From contig NZ_JARXVD010000004.1 of assembly GCF_029892685.1 (NCBI RefSeq), forward strand, positions 62,001 to 126,000: DNA of 64,000 bases. The letters run 5' to 3'. Under the pieces are notes generated by a model. That model was given only the letters and a program-made list of their open reading frames with translations. It was not told the DNA's origin and did no database searches. A program made the translations under genes and the position numbers. Positions 17,551-25,897 of the stretch are shown here, piece after piece; position 1 is the stretch's first letter; each line of letters begins with the position of its first letter. This stretch comes from Mycobacterium sp. OTB74 (GTDB lineage Bacteria > Actinomycetota > Actinomycetes > Mycobacteriales > Mycobacteriaceae).

Positions 17551-18507
17551 GTGACTCCGGCACAACTTCGGGCCTACTCTGCGGTTGTCCGGCTGGGTTC
17601 GGTACATTCCGCGGCCGGTGAACTCGGCATGTCCGATGCCGGGGTTTCGATGCATATCGCCCAGCTGCGCAAAGAGCTCGATGATCCGCTTTTCACCCGG
17701 ACCGCTGCCGGGTTGGCGTTTACTCCAGGCGGTTTGCGGCTGGCCAGCCGGGCGGTGGAGATCCTGGGCTTACAACAGCAGACCGCCATTGAAGTGACTG
17801 AGGCCGCGCGTGGCCGGCGGCTGCTGCGGATCGCCGCGTCCAGTGCATTCGCCGAGCATGCCGCCCCGGGATTGATCGAGCTGTTCTCCTCGCGCGCCGA
17901 CGATCTTTCAGTCGAGTTGAGCGTGCACCCCGCAAGTAGATTCGCCTATCTGATCGAATCGCGTGCTGTCGACATTGCATTGGGGCCCACGCTGGACCAT
18001 CCCGACGGCGCGATCGTGGTGCGACCCTTCCTGAAATACCAGATCATCGCGGTGACGACACCCGACAGCCCACTCGGGTCGGGGACTGCGAACCCGGCCG
18101 CGCTGCGGGAACACCAGTGGATGCTGGGTCCGTCGGCGGGGAGTGTCGACGGCGAGATCGGCACCATGCTGCGCAATCTGGCCATACCGGAGTCCCAGCA
18201 GCGGATCTTCCAGAGCGATGCAGCGGCGCTCGAGGAAGTGCAACGGGTCAACGGAGTCACTTTGACCATCGGGTTCGCGGTCGCCAAGGATCTTTCCTCC
18301 GGGCGGCTGGTCCAGATCAAGGGACCGGGTCTACAAGTTCCGGGCGAATGGTCGGCATCAACATTGCCGCCGGCAGCTCGGCAACCGGCGGTGTCGGAAC
18401 TGGTTCGATTCATCACCACGCCCCGGTGCACTCAGGCGATGATCCGGGGCACCGGCGTCGAGGTCACCCGCTTCCGGCCGAAAGTCCATGTGACGCTGTG
18501 GAGTTAG
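17551..18507 (+). CDS. cutR: LysR-type regulator of CO dehydrogenase (CutR-like)
   Basis: The 318-residue protein starts with a LysR helix-turn-helix (VTPAQLRAYSAVVRLGSVHS, GMSDAGVSMHIAQLRKEL). A periplasmic-binding-protein-like effector domain follows, with RLLRIAASSAFAEH, VDIALGPTLDHPDGAIVV and MLGPSAGSVDGEIG. A LysR gene, cutR, lies divergently beside cutBCA in characterised mycobacterial CO oxidisers and is needed for CO-dependent expression; position and family match here. GTG 17551 leaves only 24 bp to the xdhC-like start, so promoter and operator sequences must overlap coding DNA. Confidence 0.85.
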   Translation: MTPAQLRAYSAVVRLGSVHSAAGELGMSDAGVSMHIAQLRKELDDPLFTRTAAGLAFTPGGLRLASRAVEILGLQQQTAIEVTEAARGRRLLRIAASSAFAEHAAPGLIELFSSRADDLSVELSVHPASRFAYLIESRAVDIALGPTLDHPDGAIVVRPFLKYQIIAVTTPDSPLGSGTANPAALREHQWMLGPSAGSVDGEIGTMLRNLAIPESQQRIFQSDAAALEEVQRVNGVTLTIGFAVAKDLSSGRLVQIKGPGLQVPGEWSASTLPPAARQPAVSELVRFITTPRCTQAMIRGTGVEVTRFRPKVHVTLWS

Positions 18508-18560
18508 TGCGGTCGATCAGCGCGGCCACCCGTCTACCTGCATCTATTGACGAAGCGTAA

Positions 18561-19232
18561 ATGGTAGAGTCGCACGCTGTGGCCAAAAGCGTGCGAACGC
18601 CCTCCCGGCGTTGGATAGATCTGGCGGAGCTGCAGCGTAATGCAGTGACCACAGCAGCTGTGGAACTTGTTGCGGCGGGGGTTATTCCGCTCAAGGTTGC
18701 CGACCTGGCCGACCGTGCCGGGATCACGCGGCCCACCTTCTACAAATACTTCCCCACCTTGGGTTCGGCTGTATTGCTCACGGCGCGGAACCTTTTGGCG
18801 GACCTCGATGCCTATGTAGAGCCGCGCATGCCCAAGAACACCAACGGCAGAGAAAAGCTTCTTACCCGCTTTGAACTCAGCTTCCAGTACGCGCGATCCC
18901 ACCCGGAGATGACCAGATTCTTCAGCTACTACGACTTCTCATTCCGCGAGCAAGGACTGTCCGGCGATGAGGATGCCGAACGGGGCGCGATCTCCCATGG
19001 GGCCGGCGATCCGTTCCTGGCACTGTTCAAGGACGGGCAGAATGATGGTTCGATCGATCCGTCGTTACCCACCGACGTGACGTATCTGGCGCTGGTCACC
19101 TCCATGACGGGTACGGGCCAACGACTCCTCATCGAGACCAGTTGGACCACCGGTTCTGATCGACGGGCAGCCGGCGTTCACCGGGCGATGATCGATGTCT
19201 GGCGAAAGGCGCTGTCCCCAGCGCAGGCCTGA
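18561..19232 (+). CDS. TetR-family transcriptional regulator
   Basis: The 223-residue protein has an N-terminal TetR helix-turn-helix (LKVADLADRAGITRPTFYKYFPTLGSAVL) and an all-helical ligand domain. The start may be ATG 18561 or GTG 18579; neither has a clear ribosome-binding site. It converges on a leftward SDR gene and lies 53 bp after cutR, so it probably belongs with the SDR/LLM genes to its right rather than with CO oxidation. The ligand is unknown. Confidence 0.87.
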   Translation: MVESHAVAKSVRTPSRRWIDLAELQRNAVTTAAVELVAAGVIPLKVADLADRAGITRPTFYKYFPTLGSAVLLTARNLLADLDAYVEPRMPKNTNGREKLLTRFELSFQYARSHPEMTRFFSYYDFSFREQGLSGDEDAERGAISHGAGDPFLALFKDGQNDGSIDPSLPTDVTYLALVTSMTGTGQRLLIETSWTTGSDRRAAGVHRAMIDVWRKALSPAQA

Positions 19233-19267
19233 GCCCGCACCTGCAGTTCAGCGCTATGTGGTTGCGG

Positions 19268-20131
19268 CTAAAGGTGTTTAGGAATGCCCGTCGCCTTGGA
19301 GAAGATCGCATCGGTGATCGCCGAGGGAAGAATTCGGGTGTAGGCGTGTGCCTTTGAGCCCTTGCCGACCAGGTAGCGCGCCCGTGGTCGCTTGTCGGTC
19401 AGTGCGCGCTCGATCGCCACTGTGATCTCTTCCGGCGATGAGATCACGCCATCCATGAGGTCGATCGCCTTATGCATGCCGGCGGTGTGCTTGGCATAGA
19501 GCACCTGGTGTTCGGGTGTCATCTTCGCGACGTTCTCGTCGTGCTGCTGGTGGGAATCCTTGCTCATATCGGTATCGATCTGGCCCGGCTCAATGAGGCT
19601 GACCCTGATACCCCAGGGGCGCAGTTCATTTCGCAGAGAGTCGCCGATCGCTTCGAGTGCGAATTTGGATGCACCGTAGGCACCGAGCGACGGCGTCGCA
19701 ACCCGCCCGCTGGTGGACGAGATGAAAACTATGCGGCCCTTGGCCTTTCGGATCGGCGGAAGAACTGTCTGCGTGACGGCCGTGCCACCGATGACGTTGA
19801 CCTCCAGCTGCCATCGCAGATCGTCGATCGCCAGCGTCTCGATAGGCCCACCGACCGCCACGCCCGCGTTGTTGACCAGTGCGTCGAGCCGGTCCGGCAA
19901 CTGCGTTGTGAGCTTGGCCAGGTGCTCGCTGTTCGTGATGTCCAGGATGACGGGCGTGATTCCGGCGTGCGCGGCCATCTGCTGGGCGTCGGCGTCCGTG
20001 CGCACGCAGGCATAGACATGCCAGCCGGTGGATGCCAGCTTCAGGGCGGCGGTCTTGCCGAGGCCCCTGCCGGCTCCGGTGATCAGAACCGTGGGGCTGC
20101 CGTGGACGGTGGTCGAGCGTGAACGGGCCAT
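19268..20131 (-). CDS. SDR-family NAD(P)-dependent oxidoreductase
   Basis: The 287-residue classical SDR has the cofactor loop TGAGRGLGKT, NNAGVAVGG, and the catalytic Ser and Tyr-x-x-x-Lys in FISSTSGRV and YGASKFALE. It would oxidise an alcohol or reduce a ketone. ATG 20131 was preferred over an in-frame TTG at 20143 because it directly precedes the conserved start. An operator-like palindrome (20150-20170) lies 18 bp upstream, between this gene and the divergent LLM gene, suggesting shared TetR control. Confidence 0.88.
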   Translation of the reverse strand: MARSRSTTVHGSPTVLITGAGRGLGKTAALKLASTGWHVYACVRTDADAQQMAAHAGITPVILDITNSEHLAKLTTQLPDRLDALVNNAGVAVGGPIETLAIDDLRWQLEVNVIGGTAVTQTVLPPIRKAKGRIVFISSTSGRVATPSLGAYGASKFALEAIGDSLRNELRPWGIRVSLIEPGQIDTDMSKDSHQQHDENVAKMTPEHQVLYAKHTAGMHKAIDLMDGVISSPEEITVAIERALTDKRPRARYLVGKGSKAHAYTRILPSAITDAIFSKATGIPKHL

Positions 20132-20149
20132 GCCTGAATCCAATCCTAT

Positions 20150-20170
20150 CCATTAACACTATGTCAATGG
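20150..20170. promoter_or_regulatory. Imperfect 21-bp palindrome, candidate TetR operator
   Basis: The arms CCATTAACA and TGTCAATGG match at 8 of 9 positions around a 3-base spacer. The site sits between the divergent SDR and LLM genes and is suitably placed to control both. Confidence 0.5.
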
Positions 20171-20229
20171 TAACGTCGGCACCGGCGGCGTGGAATCGCC
20201 TTCGCGGCAACGAATCCGGAGTAGTCGAC

Positions 20230-21261
20230 ATGAATCAGCATCACCCCGAGCTGGGCTTCTACCTGCTTGGTGGGCAGCCCACCAGCGCCCGGGTTGCTCT
20301 CACCGAGGTGCGGGAAGCCGAAGAGATGGGCCTTGGCACCGCGTTCATCTCCGAGCGGTACAACCTCAAAGAAGTGGGTGCGTTGTCCGGTGCCACCGGT
20401 GCGGTAACCGAGAAAATCCGCATCCACGTAGCGGCCACCAACCACAACACGCGCCATCCGATGGTTACCGCCGGCATGGCTCGAACACTGCAGAGCGTCA
20501 CCGACGGCCGTTTCGTTCTAGGTTTGGCTCGCGGGGTCACGCTGATGCAGGACGTGTACGGCATGGCTCACATCACTACCGCGCAGATGGAGGATTTCGT
20601 CGGCATCATGCGGCGGATGTTCCACGGCGAAACCATCCTCGGCCACGACGGTCCGGCCGGTTCCTGGCCTGTGCTCCAACTCGACACGACGCTTGACGAA
20701 CATCTTCCGATGAGCCTGGTTGCCCTAGGCCCTAACTCGCTCAAACTCGGTGGCAGATGTTTCGACGAAGTCATCCTGCATACTTATTTCAGCGATGCAG
20801 CCACCGAGCGCTGTGTGCGCATCGTGAAAGAGTCCGCCGAGAAAGCCGGCCGGAACCCAGACACTGTGCGCGTCTGGTCCTGCTTCGCGACCATTGGTGA
20901 CCACATCCCCGAACCGCTCCGAATCAAGAAGTCGATCGGCCGGCTGGCCACCTACCTCCAGGGGTACGGGGACCTGATGGTCAGCATCAACCAGTGGGAT
21001 CCAGCAGTACTGGCCCGCTTTCGATCAGATCCTGTAGTGCAGAACATCCCGGGATCGATCGACGGCATCGGCACGCCAGAACAACTCGAGCACATAGCCA
21101 CGTTGTTGCCCGACGAATGGCTCGAGGCCAGCGCAACCGGTACACCCGAACAATGCGCCGCCGCCATACGCCATCAGCTTGAACTCGGCTGTGACGGTGT
21201 CATCATGCACGGGACCACACCCACCGAATTCGCACCGATTGTGAAGGCGTACGCCCGATGA
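20230..21261 (+). CDS. LLM-class F420-dependent oxidoreductase
   Basis: The 343-residue luciferase-like TIM-barrel protein includes ELGFYLLGGQPTSARVALTE, MGLGTAFISERYNLKEVGALSG and RFVLGLARGVTLMQDVYG. It belongs to the F420-type branch common in mycobacteria. GGAG lies 8 bases before ATG 20230. Its stop overlaps the downstream phosphotransferase-like gene by four bases (ATGA), so the two are co-translated. The substrate is unknown; redox chemistry on a hydrophobic ketone or alcohol is typical of the group. Confidence 0.85.
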   Translation: MNQHHPELGFYLLGGQPTSARVALTEVREAEEMGLGTAFISERYNLKEVGALSGATGAVTEKIRIHVAATNHNTRHPMVTAGMARTLQSVTDGRFVLGLARGVTLMQDVYGMAHITTAQMEDFVGIMRRMFHGETILGHDGPAGSWPVLQLDTTLDEHLPMSLVALGPNSLKLGGRCFDEVILHTYFSDAATERCVRIVKESAEKAGRNPDTVRVWSCFATIGDHIPEPLRIKKSIGRLATYLQGYGDLMVSINQWDPAVLARFRSDPVVQNIPGSIDGIGTPEQLEHIATLLPDEWLEASATGTPEQCAAAIRHQLELGCDGVIMHGTTPTEFAPIVKAYAR

Positions 21262-22283
21262 GCGACAGCACCGATACTCCCCCGGTTTTCGACAACAGCA
21301 GGCTCGCGGACTGGCTGATTGCCACCGTCAACCCTTCGATTGCCGATCTCACCGTCGGACGGATGGGCGGCGGAAACTCAAGTGGTGCCTGGAAACTCGA
21401 CTTCCGCACAGCTGACGGGCCCGCAAACCTGGTGCTGAAAACAACCACGGAGTCAGGCCTGGTCTTCGATTGCGACGCATCTCGCGAAGGCAGAATCATC
21501 AAAGCTGCCAAGCAAGTCGGTGCTCCACTTCCCAGTATCGTTGCCATCGACGACACCGGCGCAGTCCTGGGCCAACCGTGTTTCGTCATGGAACTTGTTG
21601 ACGGGCGCACAGTACCCGAGAGCACCCCGGCAAGCTTCCACGGCGACGGCTGGTTCCGTGACGCCAGCGCCGAAGTTCAACAGGCTGTGTGGTGGTCTTT
21701 CATCGACCGGCTGGCGCAGTTGCATTCAGTGGACACAGATTCCGTTCCTGCGCACTACGTGGAATCCGGAGTCGTCGACATGCTCAACTACTGGCGCCGG
21801 TCCCTGCTCGATGCCGCGCCCACAGAACTCGTGCCACGCCAGCTCGCCGTCATCGACTGGTTGGCGACCCACATACCTGACGACGCCAATGACAAACCGG
21901 CCTTGTGCATGGGTGATGCCCGCCTTGGCAATGCGCTGCTCAACGGGAACGAAGCCACCACGCTGGTGGACTTTGAGGTTGCCTACATCGGCAATCCGGC
22001 CGCCGATATCGGCTATTGCCTGATGCAGGAGTCTTTTACGCGGCTGCTCACCGATCGGCCGGCAACAGGACTTCCCTCACCTGAACAGACCTGGGACCGA
22101 TGGGAGCAGCTGACCCGCCGTACAACCCGCGACCGCGAATATTGGACGGCGTTCGGTGCCACCATCCTGTGCGTCACGGGTACCCGCGCGATGCTCAAGT
22201 GGGGTGTACCTGTAGAGGCAGTCGAGAGCGCGAATATCGTTGTACAGGAATGGGAAGCGCTCATAGAACGCGCTGCGCACTGA
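21258..22283 (+). CDS. APH-family phosphotransferase-like protein
   Basis: The 341-residue kinase-like protein has GRMGGGNSSGAWKLDF in the glycine-rich loop position, a catalytic loop MGDARLGNALLN (Asp and Asn conserved, His of HGD replaced by Met) and LVDFEVA in the metal-binding position. This is the aminoglycoside phosphotransferase/choline-kinase fold group often found with acyl-CoA and LLM genes in actinobacteria. The substrate is unknown and antibiotic resistance should not be assumed. It is coupled to the preceding LLM gene. Confidence 0.83.
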   Translation: MSDSTDTPPVFDNSRLADWLIATVNPSIADLTVGRMGGGNSSGAWKLDFRTADGPANLVLKTTTESGLVFDCDASREGRIIKAAKQVGAPLPSIVAIDDTGAVLGQPCFVMELVDGRTVPESTPASFHGDGWFRDASAEVQQAVWWSFIDRLAQLHSVDTDSVPAHYVESGVVDMLNYWRRSLLDAAPTELVPRQLAVIDWLATHIPDDANDKPALCMGDARLGNALLNGNEATTLVDFEVAYIGNPAADIGYCLMQESFTRLLTDRPATGLPSPEQTWDRWEQLTRRTTRDREYWTAFGATILCVTGTRAMLKWGVPVEAVESANIVVQEWEALIERAAH

Positions 22284-22309
22284 CGTCTCCTGGCTTTAAG
22301 GCTCCTGGG

Positions 22310-23446
22310 TCATAGCCTCTTGAGTCCTCGGATGACCTTGTTGAAGGTTGGGATCGTCATCATCGCGTTGCGGGCGCTCGGCTGCATCGGGCCGAAGTTG
22401 ACCACCACGATGTGTCGTACTCCGTGGTCGCGCCATACTGCGGCTTGGTCGAGTACATCGTTGACGTTGCCGTGCAGCATCATGCCCTTGACCACATCCA
22501 GTGGTACCTGGGCCGTCTTTTGCAGGATGCTCTGTTCATCGAGCGTGAACGCGGAGAGGTCTTGCATTCCCGAGAAGTCGTCGCCCATAGGATGCGCCGC
22601 GCCGTAGTGCGCGAAGAACTCTGCCGGTGCCACGAAAGCCCACGCTTTGGCGATGATCGAATCCATTGCGGCTTCGGCATCTTCGCGTTTGGGTGCCGCC
22701 ACGACGGGAATCCAGAATGCCGGCGTGATGGACATCGGGTCACGTCCCGCATCCGACGCGGTGTTACGAATAATCTCCAGTCGCGCTGCGTAGTCTTCCG
22801 GCCGGTGGGCGAATCCGGGGAACCATGCGTCGCCGTACCTGCCGGTTGCTCTCAGCATGCGCGGGCCATGCGCCGCGATCCAGATCTCGGGCCACTTACC
22901 CTTGTAAGGCGGTAGGTCGAACAGTGCATCGCGCAGCGGGAAAAACGCCGAATCACGGTTTACCAGTTGGCCATTGGAATACCAGAGGGCACGGATCGTT
23001 GCTAGTGCCTCCTCGAAGCGCGCCACCGGCTTTGACCAGTCGACGCCGTATGGCTCGTTGCCTACACGTTCACCTGGCCCGATACCCAGTATTGTTCGCC
23101 CACGAGTCATCAGATTGAGGGTGGCTGCCGCCTGCGCAGTCACCGCGGGATGCCGTTTGCCGGTGTCGGTGACCCCGATGCCCAACCGAATACGGTTGAA
23201 ACGGCGACGGGCGGCAATGCTGCCGAGCAGCGTCCACGCCTCAAGCGCGGCATCCGGAGACTTCAGCAGCCGCGCGGCTGAGGTGTATTTCGGGTCCCAA
23301 AGGGGCCGAGGCGTCTGACCGTTGATGTGGTCCGGTATCCAATACGTATCAATACGATTGGCCACCGCGCTGAGGTAACTTGCTCGGCTGAACGCATCCG
23401 CGCGTCCCCGCGCGGCCATCACCGAGTCCATCAATCCGACGTGCAT
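22310..23446 (-). CDS. LLM-class F420-dependent oxidoreductase
   Basis: The 378-residue luciferase-like protein includes TYWIPDHINGQTPRPLWDP, RIRLGIGVTDTGKRHPAVTA and MTRGRTILGIGPGERVGNEPYG, a mer/phthiodiolone-ketoreductase-like LLM pattern. It is the last gene of the leftward operon luxE-luxC-tetR-SMP30-SDR-LLM. The gap to the upstream SDR is 36 bp. It is expected to use reduced F420; the substrate is unknown. Confidence 0.86.
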   Translation of the reverse strand: MHVGLMDSVMAARGRADAFSRASYLSAVANRIDTYWIPDHINGQTPRPLWDPKYTSAARLLKSPDAALEAWTLLGSIAARRRFNRIRLGIGVTDTGKRHPAVTAQAAATLNLMTRGRTILGIGPGERVGNEPYGVDWSKPVARFEEALATIRALWYSNGQLVNRDSAFFPLRDALFDLPPYKGKWPEIWIAAHGPRMLRATGRYGDAWFPGFAHRPEDYAARLEIIRNTASDAGRDPMSITPAFWIPVVAAPKREDAEAAMDSIIAKAWAFVAPAEFFAHYGAAHPMGDDFSGMQDLSAFTLDEQSILQKTAQVPLDVVKGMMLHGNVNDVLDQAAVWRDHGVRHIVVVNFGPMQPSARNAMMTIPTFNKVIRGLKRL

Positions 23447-23482
23447 GTCTACCCGTCCAGACGGCTGTTTGGGATCGTCCGG

Positions 23483-24343
23483 TCAGTCATCTGCACTCCG
23501 TAGCGGGTCAAGCGACGTCTCCACGCGCGTCTCGTAGGCCTGGCGGGCGCCGCGATCCACAGTGAGGAAAGCGTGGTCGGAGCCGACTCGCGCGTTGAGC
23601 CACCGCCGACTCTTCGGACCCATCATCGACATCAGTGGAGCGATGAATCTCATCGAATACGGCACCACCACATGGGTTTTCGGGTGTTCGAGCACTTTCA
23701 CGACTGCCCGGGCGATCTCATCCGGGGAGACCACCTTGCTACCGGAGGGAGTCTTGGTTCCGGCGATGAGCTCGGTAGCGGTGAACGGCGGCATGACCAC
23801 GCTGACTTGCACTCCCTGCGGAGCGAATTCATCTGCCAGCGCTGTAGATAGTCCGACGACGGCTGCCTTGGTGCCCGCATAAACGACCTGGCCGGGGACC
23901 GGCACGGCGCCGGCCAGCGACGCGATGTTGATGATGTGGCCACCGTGCTGTGCCAGCATGTGCGGCAGCACCAGACGGCAACCGGTTAGCACGCCGCAAA
24001 AATTAACTTCGACTGCAGCACGGATCGATTGCTCGGACTGCTCCAGGTAAGGGCCGATCGGCATCACCCCTGCGTTGTTGATCAACACATCAACCCGCCC
24101 ACCCGCATCGGCGACGGTCTGCTCAATAAAGTTCGAAAAAGATTGCGGATCAGCAACATCCAATGGGTGTGCGGTTACTCTGCCGGGGCGGGCCAGTTCG
24201 GCCGTGGCAGAGTCCAACGCAGCAATATCCCGGTCACCGATGACCACCGTCGCGCCTCGGTCGAGAAGAGCCCGTGCGATGGCCAGCCCGATTCCTCTCG
24301 CTGCGCCGGTGATGGCTACGGTCTTGCCGTCAATCGCGTTCAT
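23483..24343 (-). CDS. SDR-family NAD(P)-dependent oxidoreductase
   Basis: The 286-residue SDR has TGAARGIGLAIARALL, NNAGVMPIGPY, the catalytic Ser in NIASLAGAV and YAGTKAAVVG. The C-terminal extension (PKSRRWLNARVGSDHAFL) resembles mycobacterial SDRs that act on lipids. ATG 24343 overlaps the stop of the SMP-30 gene by 4 bases, so it is translationally coupled within the leftward operon. Confidence 0.88.
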   Translation of the reverse strand: MNAIDGKTVAITGAARGIGLAIARALLDRGATVVIGDRDIAALDSATAELARPGRVTAHPLDVADPQSFSNFIEQTVADAGGRVDVLINNAGVMPIGPYLEQSEQSIRAAVEVNFCGVLTGCRLVLPHMLAQHGGHIINIASLAGAVPVPGQVVYAGTKAAVVGLSTALADEFAPQGVQVSVVMPPFTATELIAGTKTPSGSKVVSPDEIARAVVKVLEHPKTHVVVPYSMRFIAPLMSMMGPKSRRWLNARVGSDHAFLTVDRGARQAYETRVETSLDPLRSADD

Positions 24344-25167
24344 TGTTGAATCCTGCCCGTGTCGACGCGTACAAGTGCCTGCAGACGGGACGCCGCGACG
24401 AACAGCTCGCCAGGGCTGCGGCCCAGGCAGACGTTGGTGGGTAGCGCACCGTCCGGCAGCGCCACGCTGTCGACGCGCTCCCCCGTCGTGCTGATGAGGT
24501 CGAGACGGTGCCCGCCGGTCAGCGCGACCCATGACCCGCCGTCGGCGCAGACAGCCATGCCGTCGGGCCAGCCATTCTCGAAAGTGTGGAGCACAGAACC
24601 GGTTCCCAGGCTGCCGTCGCTGCCGACCGGGTACTGCCAGAGTTGCGCACCGCAGGTGGTCGTCACCATCAGGTTGTGAAAGTCGGGGCTGAAGCCCAGG
24701 CCATTGATGAAGATGGGGCCATCAGCCAGTACCAACTCCTTTGCACCGCTGACGGTGTCGACAGCCCACACCCAGCCCTTGTGGTCCGGGTTGGGATTGA
24801 AGAAGTCGATCTCGGCCCGGGTGTCGGTGACCCAGAGTCGCCCATCGGGACCGAATACCAGGTCATTGGGCGCATCCATGCCCGCAGTCAGATACTCCAC
24901 CCTGCCGTCCCGGATCACCTGCACGCCGGGCTCGGCAGCGCCGCTAGCTCCGAAGATCCCACCGTTCTGGGCGATGTACATGGTGCCGTCCGGGGAGACG
25001 ACGAGGCCATTGGCGCCGCCGCCGGTGACAATCTTCTCCGTCGCACCGCCGCCGAGGTCCACGACGTACACGCACCCATGGCTGATCGAGGTCACTGCGA
25101 TCCGACCGTCCGGTAGCAAAGCGGGCCCTTCGGTGAATCCCAGTCCGTCGGCGAGCACATCGGTCAT
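24340..25167 (-). CDS. SMP-30/gluconolactonase/LRE-like beta-propeller hydrolase
   Basis: The 275-residue protein has repeated propeller blades of the SMP-30 type: LGFTEGPALLPDGRIAVT, GGGANGLVVSPDGTMYIAQN, MDAPNDLVFGPDGRLWVTDT and FINGLGFSPD. Metal-binding Glu, Asn and Asp positions are present. Family members hydrolyse lactones, so a lactone formed by a monooxygenase in the same pathway is a plausible substrate. ATG 25167 has AAGG about 8 bases upstream. A palindrome lies 64 bp upstream, at the end of the tetR gene. Confidence 0.86.
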   Translation of the reverse strand: MTDVLADGLGFTEGPALLPDGRIAVTSISHGCVYVVDLGGGATEKIVTGGGANGLVVSPDGTMYIAQNGGIFGASGAAEPGVQVIRDGRVEYLTAGMDAPNDLVFGPDGRLWVTDTRAEIDFFNPNPDHKGWVWAVDTVSGAKELVLADGPIFINGLGFSPDFHNLMVTTTCGAQLWQYPVGSDGSLGTGSVLHTFENGWPDGMAVCADGGSWVALTGGHRLDLISTTGERVDSVALPDGALPTNVCLGRSPGELFVAASRLQALVRVDTGRIQQ

Positions 25168-25231
25168 CGCTGAACCTTCTTCTGTTGTGCAGGTGAATAA
25201 TTCGGCTTGCTCAGAATGAACAATGGAGTGC

Positions 25232-25251
25232 TGTGATACTGCAGTCTCACA
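25232..25251. promoter_or_regulatory. 20-bp near-perfect palindrome upstream of the SMP-30 gene
   Basis: TGTGATACTG and CAGTCTCACA pair at 9 of 10 positions with no spacer. The site overlaps the stop codon of the tetR gene and precedes the SMP-30 gene, so it could be an internal operator for that TetR protein. Confidence 0.4.
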
Positions 25252-25870
25252 CCACACGGCGGTGCGGCTTGGGGGTTTTCGCCCGCGAACCCTCTGATCG
25301 CGACGATGAGGCCGCTTCCTGACGTACTCCGGCCAGAATCCACTGGACGGACATCGGGAAGTTCTTCTCGATCAGGGCTGATTCGGCCGTTGATTCGCGA
25401 GAGGGCTTCAGCTGGTGCGCGCCGCGCACCTCGACAATCGAATGATTGATCGTCAGGTTGACCAGAGCGCGGCAACATTCGACAGCCAATTTCTCCGGAA
25501 TCCCTTCGCGCAGTGTGGCTTCGACGAGCTCGTTGACATAATCCATGATCGCGCCGCGGTCGTCGACGGTCATCAGTTCGGTGAGATACGGATGCGCGTA
25601 CAGCGCATCGCGTAGCGACAGACACCATTGCAGCGCGGTCGCCTCCCATTGCTCGCGCTCGTGGAAATCCAACCGCAGTTGTGAGAAATGCTGGGCTACC
25701 AATGCCCGGATCAGTTCGTCGCGGGAACCGACCTGCTGATACAGCGTGCGGGTGGAGATCTTCAGGTCCGCCGCCAGTCGGCGGGTCGTCAGAGCGGCCG
25801 AACCCTCTGCGTCCAGCAGTTCCAGGGCGCGGGTGTAGATCACTTCGACCGGGATCAGTGGCTTTGCCAT
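25247..25870 (-). CDS. TetR-family regulator (TetR_C-type)
   Basis: The 207-residue protein has the helix-turn-helix ALTTRRLAADLKISTRTLYQQVGSRDELI and a helical ligand domain with WCLSLRDALYAHPYLTELM, as in tetracycline-repressor-like C domains. It is embedded in the leftward operon, 27 bp after the luxC-like gene. It therefore probably regulates this operon and the divergent P450 operon in response to a pathway intermediate. Confidence 0.87.
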   Translation of the reverse strand: MAKPLIPVEVIYTRALELLDAEGSAALTTRRLAADLKISTRTLYQQVGSRDELIRALVAQHFSQLRLDFHEREQWEATALQWCLSLRDALYAHPYLTELMTVDDRGAIMDYVNELVEATLREGIPEKLAVECCRALVNLTINHSIVEVRGAHQLKPSRESTAESALIEKNFPMSVQWILAGVRQEAASSSRSEGSRAKTPKPHRRVV

Positions 25871-25897
25871 CGTTGGATGGTACGTCCGCGCGCCGGC

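Noticed and set aside
21258..22283. Aminoglycoside resistance gene
   Set aside because: The APH-like fold is real, but the HGD His is replaced and the context (LLM, SDR genes) points to a metabolic kinase-like protein, so resistance is not supported.
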